Assembly: GCF_965638725.1 (NCBI RefSeq)
Contig: NC_134949.1
Span: 77,220,017-77,284,016, forward strand
From: Aptenodytes patagonicus
Lineage: Eukaryota; Chordata; Aves; Sphenisciformes; Spheniscidae
Reading direction: 5' to 3'
Length of the DNA stretch: 64,000 nt
Shown piece after piece: positions 10,582-22,765 of this stretch; position 1 is the first letter of the stretch; the number at the start of each line of letters is the position of its first letter. A model generated the notes under the pieces. The model saw only the letters and a list, made by a program, of their open reading frames with translations, was not told where the DNA came from and ran no database searches. The position numbers and the translations under genes are program-made.

Positions 10582-13500
10582 GAGTGGCGCGAGGCGGGGA
10601 AGGGGCGTTTGGGGGCAGCCCGGCCGGCGGGGGGGGGGAGCGAGGGGGGGCGCCGTTGCCGGGCGCTTGGGAGCCCAACGGAGTCGCGTTGGGGCGCGCG
10701 GGGAGCCCCTGGGCCGTGACGTCACGAGGGGTGCGAGGGAGGAGGAGGAGGAGGAGCCCCCCCGACTCCCCCCCCTAGTACTGCTGGCTGGGGTGGGCCG
10801 GGGCGAGTCCTGCCGCTCGGCTTCGGCGAGGGAGCTTTCATCGGCTCTCACGTGGCCGCCGTGTCACGGCAGGTGCCGGTGTCGCGACAGCCCTGGCTGA
10901 CGTGCCCCAGCATCCGTTCTGGGGGCGGGGAGAGGGGGGAGGAGGCGACGCTCCCTGAGAGCCAGCCGCCGCCCGCTCCCCTCCCTTGGCCGGCTTGCGG
11001 CGGGGAGACGGCAGGTCTGCCCGGTGCGTAACTGGGCTGCAGCGGTGGCCGCGTTTACGGGCTGGGCCTGTTGACCGTGGGCGGCTCATTGTTCGTTGCG
11101 CGCTGCTGGAAGCGGTGGCGGGGCCCGCTCAGCCTGCGGGACTCCCCTTTTACACGGAGGGTGCTAATGGGCCTTTGCACCCAGCCTAAAACTCGTTAGG
11201 AACTGCTGCAGCGTGGTTCAGCGTTGCAGAACCGGTAACTGCGGAGAGGGAAACACCGAAGCGTTAAGCTATGGGAAAAGGTAGTTTTCAGTAAGGATAT
11301 AAAAGAAAGACGAGACAGAAGACTAGAGGGAGGCTATAGTTGCGCAAAGGTCTTTATTCTTTGGAGGTGTTTTTTTTTTGTAAGGACAGCCAAATTTGAT
11401 AATGAAAGCAATTAGTAAATAGCAGGACGTGACAGGAAATGAATATGTAGTAGCAGTATTGCTACGTTGTTTGAGTCGTTGCTCTTGCTACCTGTTGACC
11501 CTGTCGGTGAGATTGCAGACTGACAAATGTATGTGCAACTGGGCATCTCTTGTAGGGTAGAGCTCAGGAATCATGAAGTTTAGCTACTATAGTCCTCATG
11601 CTTTAAAAAAAAAATTAATATACAATAAGAATTGGTTTGAATCAAATATACTTGATTAATTGGTTGGGTTTTTTTCCCTAAATGTCCAGGTTAACTCACA
11701 GATTTAGATCTATTTTAGGGTAAGACAAAAGTTTTGTTTTTCGTAGGCAGCCAGATGCACAACTAGAGAGAATTTTAAATTCCAAGGATTAGAGCCAGTG
11801 TCTTGCCCAAAGGAATCCTAGTCAAGGTTTGGAGCCACTATGAATTACCGTGATACAAATAATGATTCTCCTTTCTGAGGTACAAATCCTGCCTGAAAAC
11901 AGGAGATGGCCTCTGGCCTGCCGAAGCTGCTGCGCTGTGAGGGTGGATGCTCACCGCTGAATTTGCACGGCCGCATTCCACACAAGGCACACACGTGTCT
12001 TCCCCAACTCATTCGCTGTGAAAAGGAACGCCGGTGGCTTTGCTACAAACGAGTTCCTTTTTATCTTGTGTGGTTGGGTTGGGTCAAAATGAGAAAGTGC
12101 ACGGGAGGATGAATACGTACTGTGTTTAAAAACTTACACTGATGCATAAAAAGTATCAGATGTGTTAACTGCATTGTAGTCCAAATGCCAAATGTATTCC
12201 AAGCTCATGGAGAGGCCTGATAGGCTTTGTTTATACTGGCTAGAGAATTCATGACCCATGAATTGAGTTAAAGGCTGCTCTTCAAATTCTCCTTAAATAT
12301 GGATCCGATCAAATCAATTTCTGTAACAGTTTAGCCAGCTAGTGTGGAAGGTCATCTTTTGCCTGTGATAGTTTTGTAGTCCAGTAAGAACGTGAGACCA
12401 GGATTGGAAGGAGAAATGAGGAGCAAGAAAAGCAGATCCTTAAAAACAATGCGGTATGATTCCTTTCTACATAATATTAAAAAGAGCTCAAACTGCTAAA
12501 CCAGAGTGAATAAATTAACTACCTGTGAGAACACACCAGTCTGCTGAAGAACCTGACTTGATACCTCGAATACATATATACATCGTATGATGAAAGCTCT
12601 AGTTGATGAACAGGAGGAAATTAACGTTACGAATGTCTGTAGGAAACTTGTACATGCCAAAATGCTGACGCTTTCTTTAATACATGAATCACAGAGAACA
12701 CCGGTTAAAACAGTTGTGCTCTGTGCATACACAAAACTCACTTTCTGAAGCTCCTTTATCAGTAAACAAGGCTCAACCTTGTTCGTGACGGTGGGGTCCC
12801 TAAAAGACCCTTCGACATAGAAAAAGTAAACTAAATGCTTTTATATTACATATGCGCCTCAGAGCAGAGGGAGCAGCTAATGAAACTGCCAAGTTAAAAA
12901 AGGTTAGACCTTGCAGGATGCTCCGGGGTGCATGAGAGCTCTTCAGAGAGAACGTTCTAAACTGCTGCTGTCTTGCTTTGTTTTCCCCCACCTTAATGCA
13001 GGAGGGCAGGATATTCCTGCTACGTTTGTAAATCTTTTGAGGGGAATGGTGGAACTTCTGGTGTTTGAAATATCCTTACTTCTGCTACTTACCTGGGACA
13101 ATGGGAAAAGGTCAGCTGGGGAAAATGTGAGGATTTCTTTAAGCTTGGCTTAAAGATCCTAGGCTATGATTTGTCAAGGTGCCTAAGAAACTTAGAAAAT
13201 CAACTTGGAGCAAATTTTTTTCCCTGTAGCTCAGGAAGGGCTCACTGACCTTTTATGCTTACAAAAATTTCTCCTTTAGGAAACGGCCTGGCTAAGAAAT
13301 GGATTTAGTTGATCTTTCAGTTCCTTAGAAAGTTTCTTGAAACAAATATCAAGCCTTATATTAATAAGGCCCATAACTAATAAGCCTCTATAGTTGCTGT
13401 CTGAATCAGACAGCACTGTTCAAGGAGTTTAAGTAGATTTCCTTTTCAGCAGAAAAAGCGCAAGGTTTCTTAAAAGCTTAGGCTGAAAATCTCGGTCTTG

Positions 13501-14375
13501 AAACTTAATCTATCAAGAATGAGTATGAAAAAATTCAGTGTAAAGGCCAGTGTTTTGGAAATGCTGGTATGTACAAGCATTTTGCAAGTTCAGCAATTCT
13601 AGCAATAGGTAATTTCTGCTAACAACTGCTGCAATTAGAAGGCCGGTATTTTAACTATGCAGTCCGTTCTTTTTCTGAGCTAAGTTGCTGTCTTTCTCTA
13701 TCCTGTTGAAAATTTTACAGTTTCATTCCATGCAGTGGTGTTTGTGTTCATTTATAGACATGAAGAAAACATAAGCCTTTAGTTTTCTGAATTTTCCCCG
13801 AGTGATTTTCTCTACTCTGTCAGTTTGAGCTGTTCCTTCTCTGCCGATTTAATTCATCAAAATCTTGCAGCCCACTGTAGTCCTTTGGCATTCTCTTTTG
13901 TGCTGGATTTATACTTCTCAAGTATCTTGAAGTATATCTGACTGGTAGGAGGGCACATTAAAAAAAAAAGGTATTATTGAAAAATGAAACAGCTAATGTA
14001 ATTTTTTTTTCTGTTATGTACAGAAGGACATGCACTGCTGAGTTTCCGTATGTTCAATAGTCCTCCTTTTGCACTTAGTATGTTGATACTCTCCTCGCAA
14101 CACAAAGTTTACTTTCATTTCCTTGCTCTGATATATGGTCTCAACAGCAAATAAAAAGGAGGAAAAGGAAAGGCAGACTTTAGGGTATTCTTAAGATCCA
14201 TAAATTTTCCCTAGTCCCAAAAGACAACAAAATGTCTGGATGTTTCCGAGGGAAAAGTTGTATTCAGTTGCTTTAGACTAAAAAAAAAATATATATATCT
14301 CTATCTCATATAGATGGCTGTTCTCTGTGTAGCAAACAGGTGGTGTTGTGAAAATAACACATTTCTAATCTTTAG
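10582..14375 (+). other. FGFR1OP2: FGFR1OP2 intron 1
   Basis: Its first 600 bp belong to the CpG island and include G-runs (10628-10648) and a GGA repeat near 10740. The rest is AT-rich with no recognisable element. An AT dinucleotide run lies at about 14289-14300, just before exon 2. Confidence 0.6.
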
Positions 14376-14512
14376 AAATGAGTTGCACAATTGAAAAAGC
14401 CTTGGCAGATGCGAAAGCGCTGGTGGAGCGGCTAAGGGAACATGACAACGCAGCAGAAGCTCTTATTGAACAGACTACAGCTCTTAACAAGCGGGTTGAA
14501 GCAATGAAACAG
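14376..14512 (+). CDS. FGFR1OP2: FGFR1OP2 exon 2, start codon exon (coding from 14378)
   Basis: The acceptor is CTTTAG (AG at 14374-14375). The ATG is at 14378 with A at -3 and at +4. The exon codes residues 1-45, ending NKRVEAMKQ, and leaves in phase 0 at donor GTTTGT (14513). Confidence 0.95.
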
Positions 14513-17500
14513 GTTTGTTTTTCAGCTTTGTTTACTCCATTAAAAGAACAACTCGGAAACACATAATTTAAAATCATTTTTGTGTGCTACTGTACAATCA
14601 GTATGTAATTTGGTTAATCCTTTAATACCATACTAAGTATTTTCATTATAGGTGTGACTATGATCTAAAAATAGGTTGTTTATATATTTAGTTTGAGCCT
14701 GTGAAGAAGTTTTCTCTGTTACTCCAGCTTAAATATCGAAAACTAGCATTTATTTGAAGAACACTGGTAGAAGTGGGGTTGGTATCTTACAAACCATTGT
14801 GTGGCGACTTGTGTTTTGCTCTTCTGTGAAATACTGCTTGTTTTATTAATTTCAACATGCACATTTAATCATACAGAGGCCCTGTCATGCTTTCTTCTGT
14901 TCAGAATACTTATCTTTTCAGAGTCTCCTTTTGTTTCAAAGCAGCCTCTTAGGCTTATTCGTGATCATTTCCATTCTGATGTTAAGCTATTCAAGGCATG
15001 GTGCTAGATTGAGCATGACTTTCACTAGAGAACTTCTGGAAAAACATAAAGGTGTCTACTGACTTTCCACATGGGAGTTCATCCTGTCATTTTAATAGAA
15101 CACGGGACGCATTAATGGGCCTGTAAAATAATAAAACCCTGCATGTGCTTCATCCCTGTAAAACCAGCCATGCAGAGACTTCATAACTGCAAATCAAGAG
15201 TATTAAATTTACCCATTTGTTGAGAGTCAGGATCCATTCATTCAGGTCCATGTGACTTGTACCCATACACAGCCTTGTGGATTAAGGTATTGGGAAGCCA
15301 CAGTAAATATCTAGAGGTTAATACCTCATGGTTTTTCTTTACTATATGTATATCAGTTTTAAATTACTTGATGGTGAATTTGACCTGCGTTAATTGAAGG
15401 TTAAATAATGCCCACTACACACATCGGAGGTATGAAACTTGTTTAAAAACAAAGGTGATACTTTTGTGTCTCTAAAGGGCAATATGCTAGCCACACCTTC
15501 AGAAGTGTTTTTGTGTGTTTGTTTGATATTATTATTTAAAAACAGGCATTCTCGTGCTGGTTACAGCATTTGACTGACATTAGAACTGGTCCTTTGTGAC
15601 TTGCTGAGTAATGCTTGCCTTCGGTTACTCAAATATGTTGTGGTTGTTTTTTGGTTTTTTTTAAATAACTAGTACCAAGAAGAAATTCAAGAGCTCAATG
15701 AAGTAGCTAGACATCGTCCTCGGTCTACGTTAGTGATGGGTATCCAACAAGAAAACAGACAGATCAGGGAATTGCAACAGGAAAATAAAGGTAAAACGTG
15801 AATATTCTATCCTTTACAAGTTCCAGCCTGCACCACTGGAATTAGTGAGACTTTTACCATTGATCTATTCTCAAAAATTTGTTGTAGAAGACATTTTTTC
15901 TTCTAATCTCAATTTGTCAGTTTAACTGATCATAATGCAATCTAATAAAGAGTCCTAATGTCCAACCACTGGGACTATGATTAACAAAAAGAGAGACTTG
16001 TGGAAAATTACTTTTTCAGTCCTTATCTAATGTTCAGCACAAGTGAGGAGATAAATATAAATTACTTCTACAATATAGGTATCTATTTGGAAATGTGTTT
16101 TCCCACTGCTAAAAATAACTAATTTAGGAGCAGTCAGGACAAGTTGTAGTGTAAGTGCAGTAGTATAATTCCTTCTGGAATTCTGTACACTAGGAATATA
16201 CTGTTTTTCCTGGAGTACCTTAGGTATTCTAACAGTTATATTCAGCAAAGGAGTCAATGATCTCGATTTGTATGAATCTTGTCTTTTCTCAGGAATTATT
16301 TGTCCTTTGACTTAGTGTATTTTGAACACAAGCATTTTTTAACTCGTATTTCACCAAGCTGCACATTAGAACAGATCTCTAAACTTCTTTCCAGCTTTTG
16401 TACAGTGTTGCTTATAGTGGCTAGGGTAAAGCTCCTCAGCTACACCCAAGATGGCTTACATCACCTAAAGGGATTGAATATGAAGTCATATTAACAAAAG
16501 ACCTTCTGTTTCTGACTGAACAAGAATTTTCCCAGGGCACTCGCCACTGAAGGCGTTTGCAGAGCCTACGTAGATTTTATGGTGCGATGAGAGGGGACAC
16601 TCAATTAAGGGCTTATTTCGGTTTTCTCAAGCTGAAGTACTTTTGCATTTTGTTTCAGTTCTTCTCTGTTAAACTTTAACTGAATTTAAAATTGTGTTGG
16701 TAGAACTACGCACATCTCTTGAAGAACATCAGTCTGCTTTGGAACTCATAATGAGCAAGTACAGAGAACAGATGTTTAGATTGCTTATGGCAAGCAAAAA
16801 GGATGATCCAAGTATAATAATGAAGTTAAAAGAGCAACATTCCAAGGTAATAACTTCATTGGTTTTTTGCCTAACACTTAGGTCAGTTTGTAGTGGATCA
16901 GACCAAAGCTTACTTTGTCTCAGTTTTTATATCATTGTACTAACAAGTCCTATTTTTTTATAATGTAGTCCATGAAACATGAACAGGAAACTTGATCAGT
17001 CTAGTAAGTCAACCTTACTAGCTTCTGAAGCACCTCCTTTAAATAGAAAAACAATTTCTTTTAGCAGTGTTGTACGGAAGAGAGAAGTGTGTGTTGGTAG
17101 TAATGACCCTGATCTAAGCGTGCTGTTTGAATTTGCTCAACTGAAACAAGGCCTAAAAACGTGTGTGTTTCTTTTTCTCTTCGGAGAAAAGAAACAACGT
17201 GTGCAAATAAAAAGGTGAGAGATACAAAAAGTGTTCATAGATGTTAGAGGCTGTCTTCGTAAAGAAACACTTTCATTGCATTGTTTGATATTACAGCATC
17301 AAAGTTTTACACATCTGCCTTCCAGAGCAGAACTTTACAGTTTTGTGTTGGCATCTGATCTAACATTAGTGACCTTGGAACAGGCCCTAAATCATACTGA
17401 TCAAGAGGCCACGTAAGCTGGCAAAATAGGAATTAGGGAGGACATCAGGATATCTAAAAACCACTAACTCCTTGCCAGCCCTTCTCAAGGGTACATCCTC

Positions 17501-20142
17501 GCCAGCTCATTCTGTTACCACCGATCACAGCTTCCTTTCAAGCTAAATTTAGTTTTTCATTGAAAAAAGATTTCATGTAATCACCTTCACTGGAAACTGA
17601 GAAGAAAATAAAGATTTACATCAAGTTCCTTCCCCGCCACCCCACCCTGTGAGTGGGCATTTAATGAGTAAACAGCTAAACCGTAGCTTTGGCAGTTGGA
17701 ATGGCAGAGAGGAAAGGATGGAAAGGGCTGATGTTCGTTTTAGTAAAGCATATTTGTTTTCATCAGGTAAAGTTTATGATTCCAAATGAGGCAGTTCTTT
17801 ATGGTAATTTAATAATTTCTGGTAGTTTAAAGGCAAGCTGATCATCTGCTACATGCATGGACCTCCAGTCAAACTCATAATTTAAAGGTGGGATTTAACT
17901 TTAGTCTATACTGTTCTTCATTTCAGTCCTACTGTTCTGCTTTTCCCGATGTTAGTTAGTAACCGTTGTGAATTTTATCCAAAGGTCAGGTCAGACATGA
18001 ATAGGCTGGCATGATAGTACAGTTGGAATAAAAGACAAGTTGAGGAAAAGACAATGAAAAATAAAAGCTGCTGGAAATACCATTAAAATATTTGGCTTAA
18101 CTGAACAGCAATGAATACCAAAGAGGCATAGGCTCTTTATCTAGATCTGCAGGAGGAAAGAAGTAGTGACCCTTTAAGCATTTCCTGCTGGTAGGTTGGC
18201 CAGCAAGAAAATAAACTGTCACCTGAACCAACAAGGTCCAGGTAAGAGATCACTTCTTTGCAAACAGTGAAGATTATCTAAAATCTAGCTTCCTGGCAAA
18301 GGCTGCTATGCCTGTGTTAATGGCTCCTATCATCCCGCTCCCGGTAGTGCAACAGGACAAGAGCAAACCAAACTACTGCTTTTTTTTTTTTTTTTTCCCT
18401 CCTTCTTGAATCTTTCAGTGAGGTGCGGTAGTTATTTATTTATAATAGGAAAGTACCCTACTAGCATTAATGAACAGACACAAAGAGGTCAGTCAGGACA
18501 CCAAAGTTTTTCTTACAATTCAGCAAGGACAAGGACCTCTGAAGTCCAGATCCCAGATAAGCCGGAATTGGAAGTGGATTCAAGCAGAAGTATCTAAAAA
18601 AGAGCAATGGACAGATCTGCATTTCCTAATGTATGACATAGTGAGGATGACCGCTTCACCTGGTCTTTTTAAGAGATAAATGCCTACCCGTGGGCTGGTA
18701 CTGGCTGTACCGGACTTGAGATCAGGTTTGAAACAAACGGAAAGGACGTTGCATACCCTGCTGTTCTTAGACGGGTTTAGTCTTTCTACATATCCAAAAC
18801 GATAGACATCAGCTCCTGCAACACAGGAAGGCCTTGTCAGAGCAATCACATGGCTAACTTGTAGCCATGGGGAAGATGTGGAAGACAGTCATTTAAGCTT
18901 ATATAAAATTCTAATAAAAGGCATCGCTGTGTGGTAAACCAGATTTATTTAAGTAAACAGGACCATAGCAGCTGCTCGTGCTGTAAAGTTATAGAGAACC
19001 GGTTTTCTCAAATTTAGGCCTGCGTTCACACTTTTATTAAGTGGCACAGCAGTCAAAACGCACATTTAATGCTTTGCTTATTTTTAATAATGCAGAAAAT
19101 AGATTGCTAAAGCTGTCATTATTTTATTTTTATGTCTTAGGAGCTGCAAGTGCATGTGGACCAAATTACAGAAATGGCAGCAGTAATGAGAAAAGCCATT
19201 GAAATTGATGAAAAGCATGGCTGTAAAGAGCAGGAACGTATCATTCAGCTTGAGGTAAGTATGAAATCAAAACAGCAGTGGCACAAATAGCAAGGGAGTA
19301 GTCTTACCACAATTATTTATATTGAGTTACTGTACCAGTCACTCGCACTGCTATTTTGTTATACTTTCCTTGTTGGGAAGACTAAGTACTATTTTCCCCA
19401 CTATAGCTTACTGTCAAGTCTTGCATAGGCGATACTTCATCACCAGAAATCAGTGATTTATATACTGGCTTAAGCTTTCTCTTTTTTTAAGTCTCTGTGT
19501 AGCAAAAAAAGCTAGAAAATAATACAAATTCATCCTAATGAATAAGACACTAGGATGCAAATAATAATACCCACACCTTTGGCTTTTAAATTTTTTTTTT
19601 TAATAATAATTTTGTGCTTGAGCGGGGTCTCAGTTGCTTATCGTTGGAGGGTCAACACTATTGCTCTTTAATTAAGCGCTAGCAAAGCAGTTCATTATGG
19701 GACAGGATGTGTGGAAAGAATGGGAGATTTTTTTGAAATGCAACATTTGAACTTATTTGCCCTCTTCTTGCCCATCTTTGTGTTTTGAGCTTTTTTTTTT
19801 TTTGATGCTTAATGCCCATTCAAGAGAGCAAGAGGGTCAGAAACCTAATGTTCTTGGTTTTAGAAGATAACACAGCACTACCTGACTGCAAATCAGTATT
19901 TTAATCCTTATACTTACGTTTGGAGGGGAGGGGAGATTGTGAAGGTAGTTATCTTGACTTCTTTCTGGAGTTCTACTAAATGCCTTTTCTTTCTCTGGTT
20001 ATAGCAAGAAAACAAAGGCTTGAGAGAAATTCTTCAAATAACTAGAGAATCGTTCCTGAACCTCAAGAAAGAAGATGCATCAGAGAGTACGTCTCTGTCA
20101 GGATTAGTAACAAGCAGTGATTTGAGCCTGAGGAAAAGCTGA
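14378..20142 (+). CDS. FGFR1OP2: FGFR1 oncogene partner 2, SIKE-family coiled-coil protein, complete
   Basis: Exons 14378-14512, 15673-15790, 16704-16846, 19141-19254 and 20005-20142 join to 648 nt, coding 215 aa and a TGA stop. The protein starts [20 protein letters not shown] and ends [10 protein letters not shown] recognise it as FGFR1OP2. From family knowledge it is a paralogue of SIKE1 that associates with the STRIPAK phosphatase-kinase complex; the human gene is a fusion partner of FGFR1 in myeloid neoplasms. The sequence is largely helical and rich in Glu, Lys, Gln and Leu with heptad-like spacing, as expected for coiled coils, roughly residues 1-115 and 133-190. The length equals the shorter human isoform as I recall it. 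I did not find the internal exon of about 38 codons that gives the longer human isoform. INTS13 shares its promoter and TM7SF3 converges on its 3' end. Confidence 0.96.
15673..15790 (+). CDS. FGFR1OP2: FGFR1OP2 exon 3
   Basis: A 118-nt exon coding residues 46-84 ([18 protein letters not shown]...LQQENK) plus the first base of Glu85. The acceptor is ACTAG (AG at 15671-15672) and the donor GTAAAA starts at 15791. Confidence 0.95.
16704..16846 (+). CDS. FGFR1OP2: FGFR1OP2 exon 4
   Basis: A 143-nt exon completing Glu85 and coding residues 86-132 ([12 protein letters not shown]...KLKEQHSK). The acceptor is TTGGTAG (AG at 16702-16703) and the donor GTAATA starts at 16847. Phase 0 at the end lets it join exon 5 with or without an extra in-phase exon. 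Confidence 0.95.
19141..19254 (+). CDS. FGFR1OP2: FGFR1OP2 exon 5
   Basis: A 114-nt in-phase exon coding residues 133-170 ([20 protein letters not shown]...QERIIQLE). The acceptor is CTTAG (AG at 19139-19140) and the donor GTAAGT starts at 19255. Confidence 0.95.
20005..20142 (+). CDS. FGFR1OP2: FGFR1OP2 exon 6, last coding exon
   Basis: Codes residues 171-215 ([17 protein letters not shown]...SLRKS) and a TGA stop at 20140-20142. The acceptor is TTATAG (AG at 20003-20004). It runs on into the 3' UTR. Confidence 0.95.
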   Translation, partial: QENKGLREILQITRESFLNLKKEDASESTSLSGLVTSSDLSLRKS

Positions 20143-21872
20143 AGACTGTGGAAGTCAACAAGCTTCAATTGCACACTTTACAAACGGAGTATCAGGGGTC
20201 ACTTGTCAAGCACTTGTTACTGAATAGGGCACCAGCAAGCTAATGCATCTTAAACTCCAGTTTAGTGGCTTTTATACTGCGTAGAAGAAATTAGAATTGG
20301 TATTCTACAAAACCTTAGTGACAGATTAATTGCCATAGATCTAACTTCAGTAGGAAATGGATTAATGCACTTACTGAGTTGGGAATTATTTTTATATGAA
20401 GTCATTTTACAGATAAAAGACAAGATTTCACATAATTTATATAAATTATTGCTCATACAAAGTTTCGGTGCATCTATTACATAATCAAGGTAAGATTTAA
20501 AGTCTGATCTCTGGCTAAAAAGTAAAAAAAACTTATGAATTTGCTTTGTGCATGATCCACATTACGTTTTTTCCTTGTAGTAAGTTTTAATAAGTTCTCA
20601 TTTTGCAACAAACCTGTTTAATGGAAGGGGTACATAGGCAGCATAAAACTTAAGGATTTCAATTATTTAGCCACAGGGTAGCCTGTTCAAATATAAGGCA
20701 AATTGTTTAAACATAAGCAATGCTTTTGCAGTTGTTCAATATTTATTTTAAATTGAACAAGATTCTTTCAGATATGTATACTTAATTGTCTTTTCAAAAC
20801 ACGGAGAGCTGCTCCCACTTTATTGTTTTCTGGAACACAGGTAGCATAGTATCATTCTGCCTTAGCTTTTAATTTTATGAGAGAAAACCAGGCTCAGTTC
20901 TCTATAGGTAAGAAGCCACGTTAGTCCCATCTATTTCCTTCTCCGATTGCCTGCCCAAACTTCCTAACTGGGAAATGGCAATTTGAAAGCACCCAAACAG
21001 CAGCAGCAGAAAGGTGGTCAGGGGAAGGAGGGAGAAGCTCTATGGCAAAGTTGGCAGCCTGCAATCAATACTCTTTCATTTTTCTTTCTTAAGTACTCGT
21101 CATCAAGAAGGTTTTTAGGTAAGTTTCAGGTACATGTTAACATTTGCACTAGGAAAAGTTTCAATATGCTGTATGGACAAATAGATTGCTTGCTTTTAAT
21201 CCTGAAATACTTGCAGAAGTGAAAAGGAATTGGCTTTTCTAGATCAAAAAGTGCAGCTTATATCATACGCGGGTACAGTGGAAGTGCTACACAAGACAGA
21301 CTTGTAGTAAAGAGGTGCCGAAATAATTCATATTTGGCTTTTGTTTGTCATACTATCGCTTCTTGGTCAAAGCAGCCAGAACATTCCTAGTGTTCATGTG
21401 TATCATCGCTTTTTGTCCAGCATGTTAATGTATTGTTTACTTGGAATGCATACTCAAAGAAGCAGAGGGAAAGCTTGCAACCACAGAAAATTGTGGATCT
21501 ACAAATGCCACCCACAGTTGAGTATTTTGGCTGTTTAATAACTCACCTAGCAAAAGGAGTTGAACTCCTATTCTGAAATCAACTATTACTTAATCAAATC
21601 TGATTTTTGGTTACAACAATGCAAAAAGAATTAAGCATCAAGCACGTCTAAGCGTGTCAGTTTTAAATACAGCTTCCTTTGACTCAGTATGGCTTCCGTG
21701 GGCTCAAGGTAAATGCACCACAGGTCTAAGGGTGAGCTTTCAGTTCCCAATGAACTAATTTACAAGGAGTTAAATATTTTTGTTATGTTGCTGTCAGTTG
21801 CTGCCCTCCTTCCCGTAGTGCTTTCAAGAGAAACAAGTGACATGGTGGGAAAGAGGAGTGTTTAGCAGAGAC

Positions 21873-21878
21873 AATAAA
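21873..21878 (+). terminator. AATAAA, possible proximal FGFR1OP2 polyadenylation signal
   Basis: A canonical hexamer about 1.7 kb after the FGFR1OP2 stop, in sense orientation. Its use is not shown. Confidence 0.4.
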
Positions 21879-22741
21879 TGCTAGTTTTCAATTAGCTAAT
21901 ACATGTGTCAGGAAATGCAGTTGAAAGGCTCAGAAAGGACAGGTGAATCAAGCTCCCCAAATTTTCACAGCATTCTTTATAAATGGAGAAACTGCTACTT
22001 CTCTTTCCAGAGCATCTTAGCTTGTTTCTAGGCTTAAGAATACATTGAAGACATTCACATGCATGGAAAAAGAGTTTTAACCATTTCCAAACTTGCTAAA
22101 CATCTGGGGGGAATTTTTTGGGGAACATCTAGCTCAAGCACAAAATCTACTTGTCTACTATTATTATCTGTAAAACTTTGCCAATGCTTCTCTAGTTTAG
22201 ATTTTGCATTTCTACTGTAGCTTGCAAGCTGGTGACTTATCAGAAGCAACATCTGTTTTTAATGGAGTGTTTTGTTGTTGCAAAATTACAAGTAATTTTG
22301 TTTCAGTTGATTAAGTTATTCTTTTCAGAAGTGTCTTTTCAGCCATTGACCGGTATCAGGGGCATTTATATCCATTTAATGCTGAATGCAGTTTCATGGC
22401 TGACTTTCTAGTTTGTCTTTCAAATACAATCTCCAGAGTTGTATAGCAGAGAAGGGTTGTTAGCCTGTAGCAGTTCTTTAAGGTTGCTCTATTATGAAAT
22501 AATGCTTGATTAGTGTTTATTTTTGTAAGTTAAAAAACGTGACTTAATTTATCTACTCCTAGTCTTCACATTTGATACATCTCCCCTGTCATTCCCCTCA
22601 CCTGATCACTTTAGGATTTTAAAGAACCTTCACAGTGTGTGGAGTGACTATTTTTCATTGCATACCTGTTATTTTTGTAATGCAGATGGCTTGAAGAGTT
22701 TATGGCTAGAATTGTGTACTGTACAGTAAACTTATTTTATC

Positions 22742-22747
22742 AATAAA
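22742..22747 (+). terminator. AATAAA, likely main FGFR1OP2 polyadenylation signal
   Basis: A canonical hexamer about 2.6 kb after the stop, with T- and G-containing sequence (TTGATGTCTTCATG) downstream. No similar good signal follows in the next kilobase. Confidence 0.65.
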
Positions 22748-22765
22748 GGTAACCGAAAAGATTGA

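Larger units (their letters stand above)
9350..11170. promoter_or_regulatory. CpG island with the INTS13/FGFR1OP2 bidirectional promoter
   Basis: This interval is very GC-rich and dense in CpG, in sharp contrast with the AT-rich introns on both sides. It holds the 5' ends of two divergent genes: INTS13 leaves leftward and FGFR1OP2 rightward. The core at about 10190-10515 has a CCAAT box, three TCTCGCGAGA elements and a GCCGCCATTT (YY1-like) sequence. No TATA box stands out. This fits a housekeeping bidirectional promoter. The CpG content also creates long open frames on both strands that I do not regard as genes. Confidence 0.85.
20143..22765 (+). other. FGFR1OP2: FGFR1OP2 3' UTR
   Basis: About 2.6 kb of AT-rich sequence after the stop codon with no further coding exon. 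It ends just after a canonical AATAAA at 22742-22747, followed by a T/G-containing stretch. The cleavage site is estimated. A nearer AATAAA at 21873-21878 could give a shorter form. Confidence 0.7.

Noticed and set aside
9466-10851. A 461-codon minus-strand open frame and a 305-codon plus-strand frame (9662-10579) in the CpG island
   Set aside because: The translations are Pro/Arg/Ala/Gly low-complexity, and several frames on both strands are open at once. This is what stop-poor GC-rich DNA gives by chance. It covers the promoter and first exons of two real genes.
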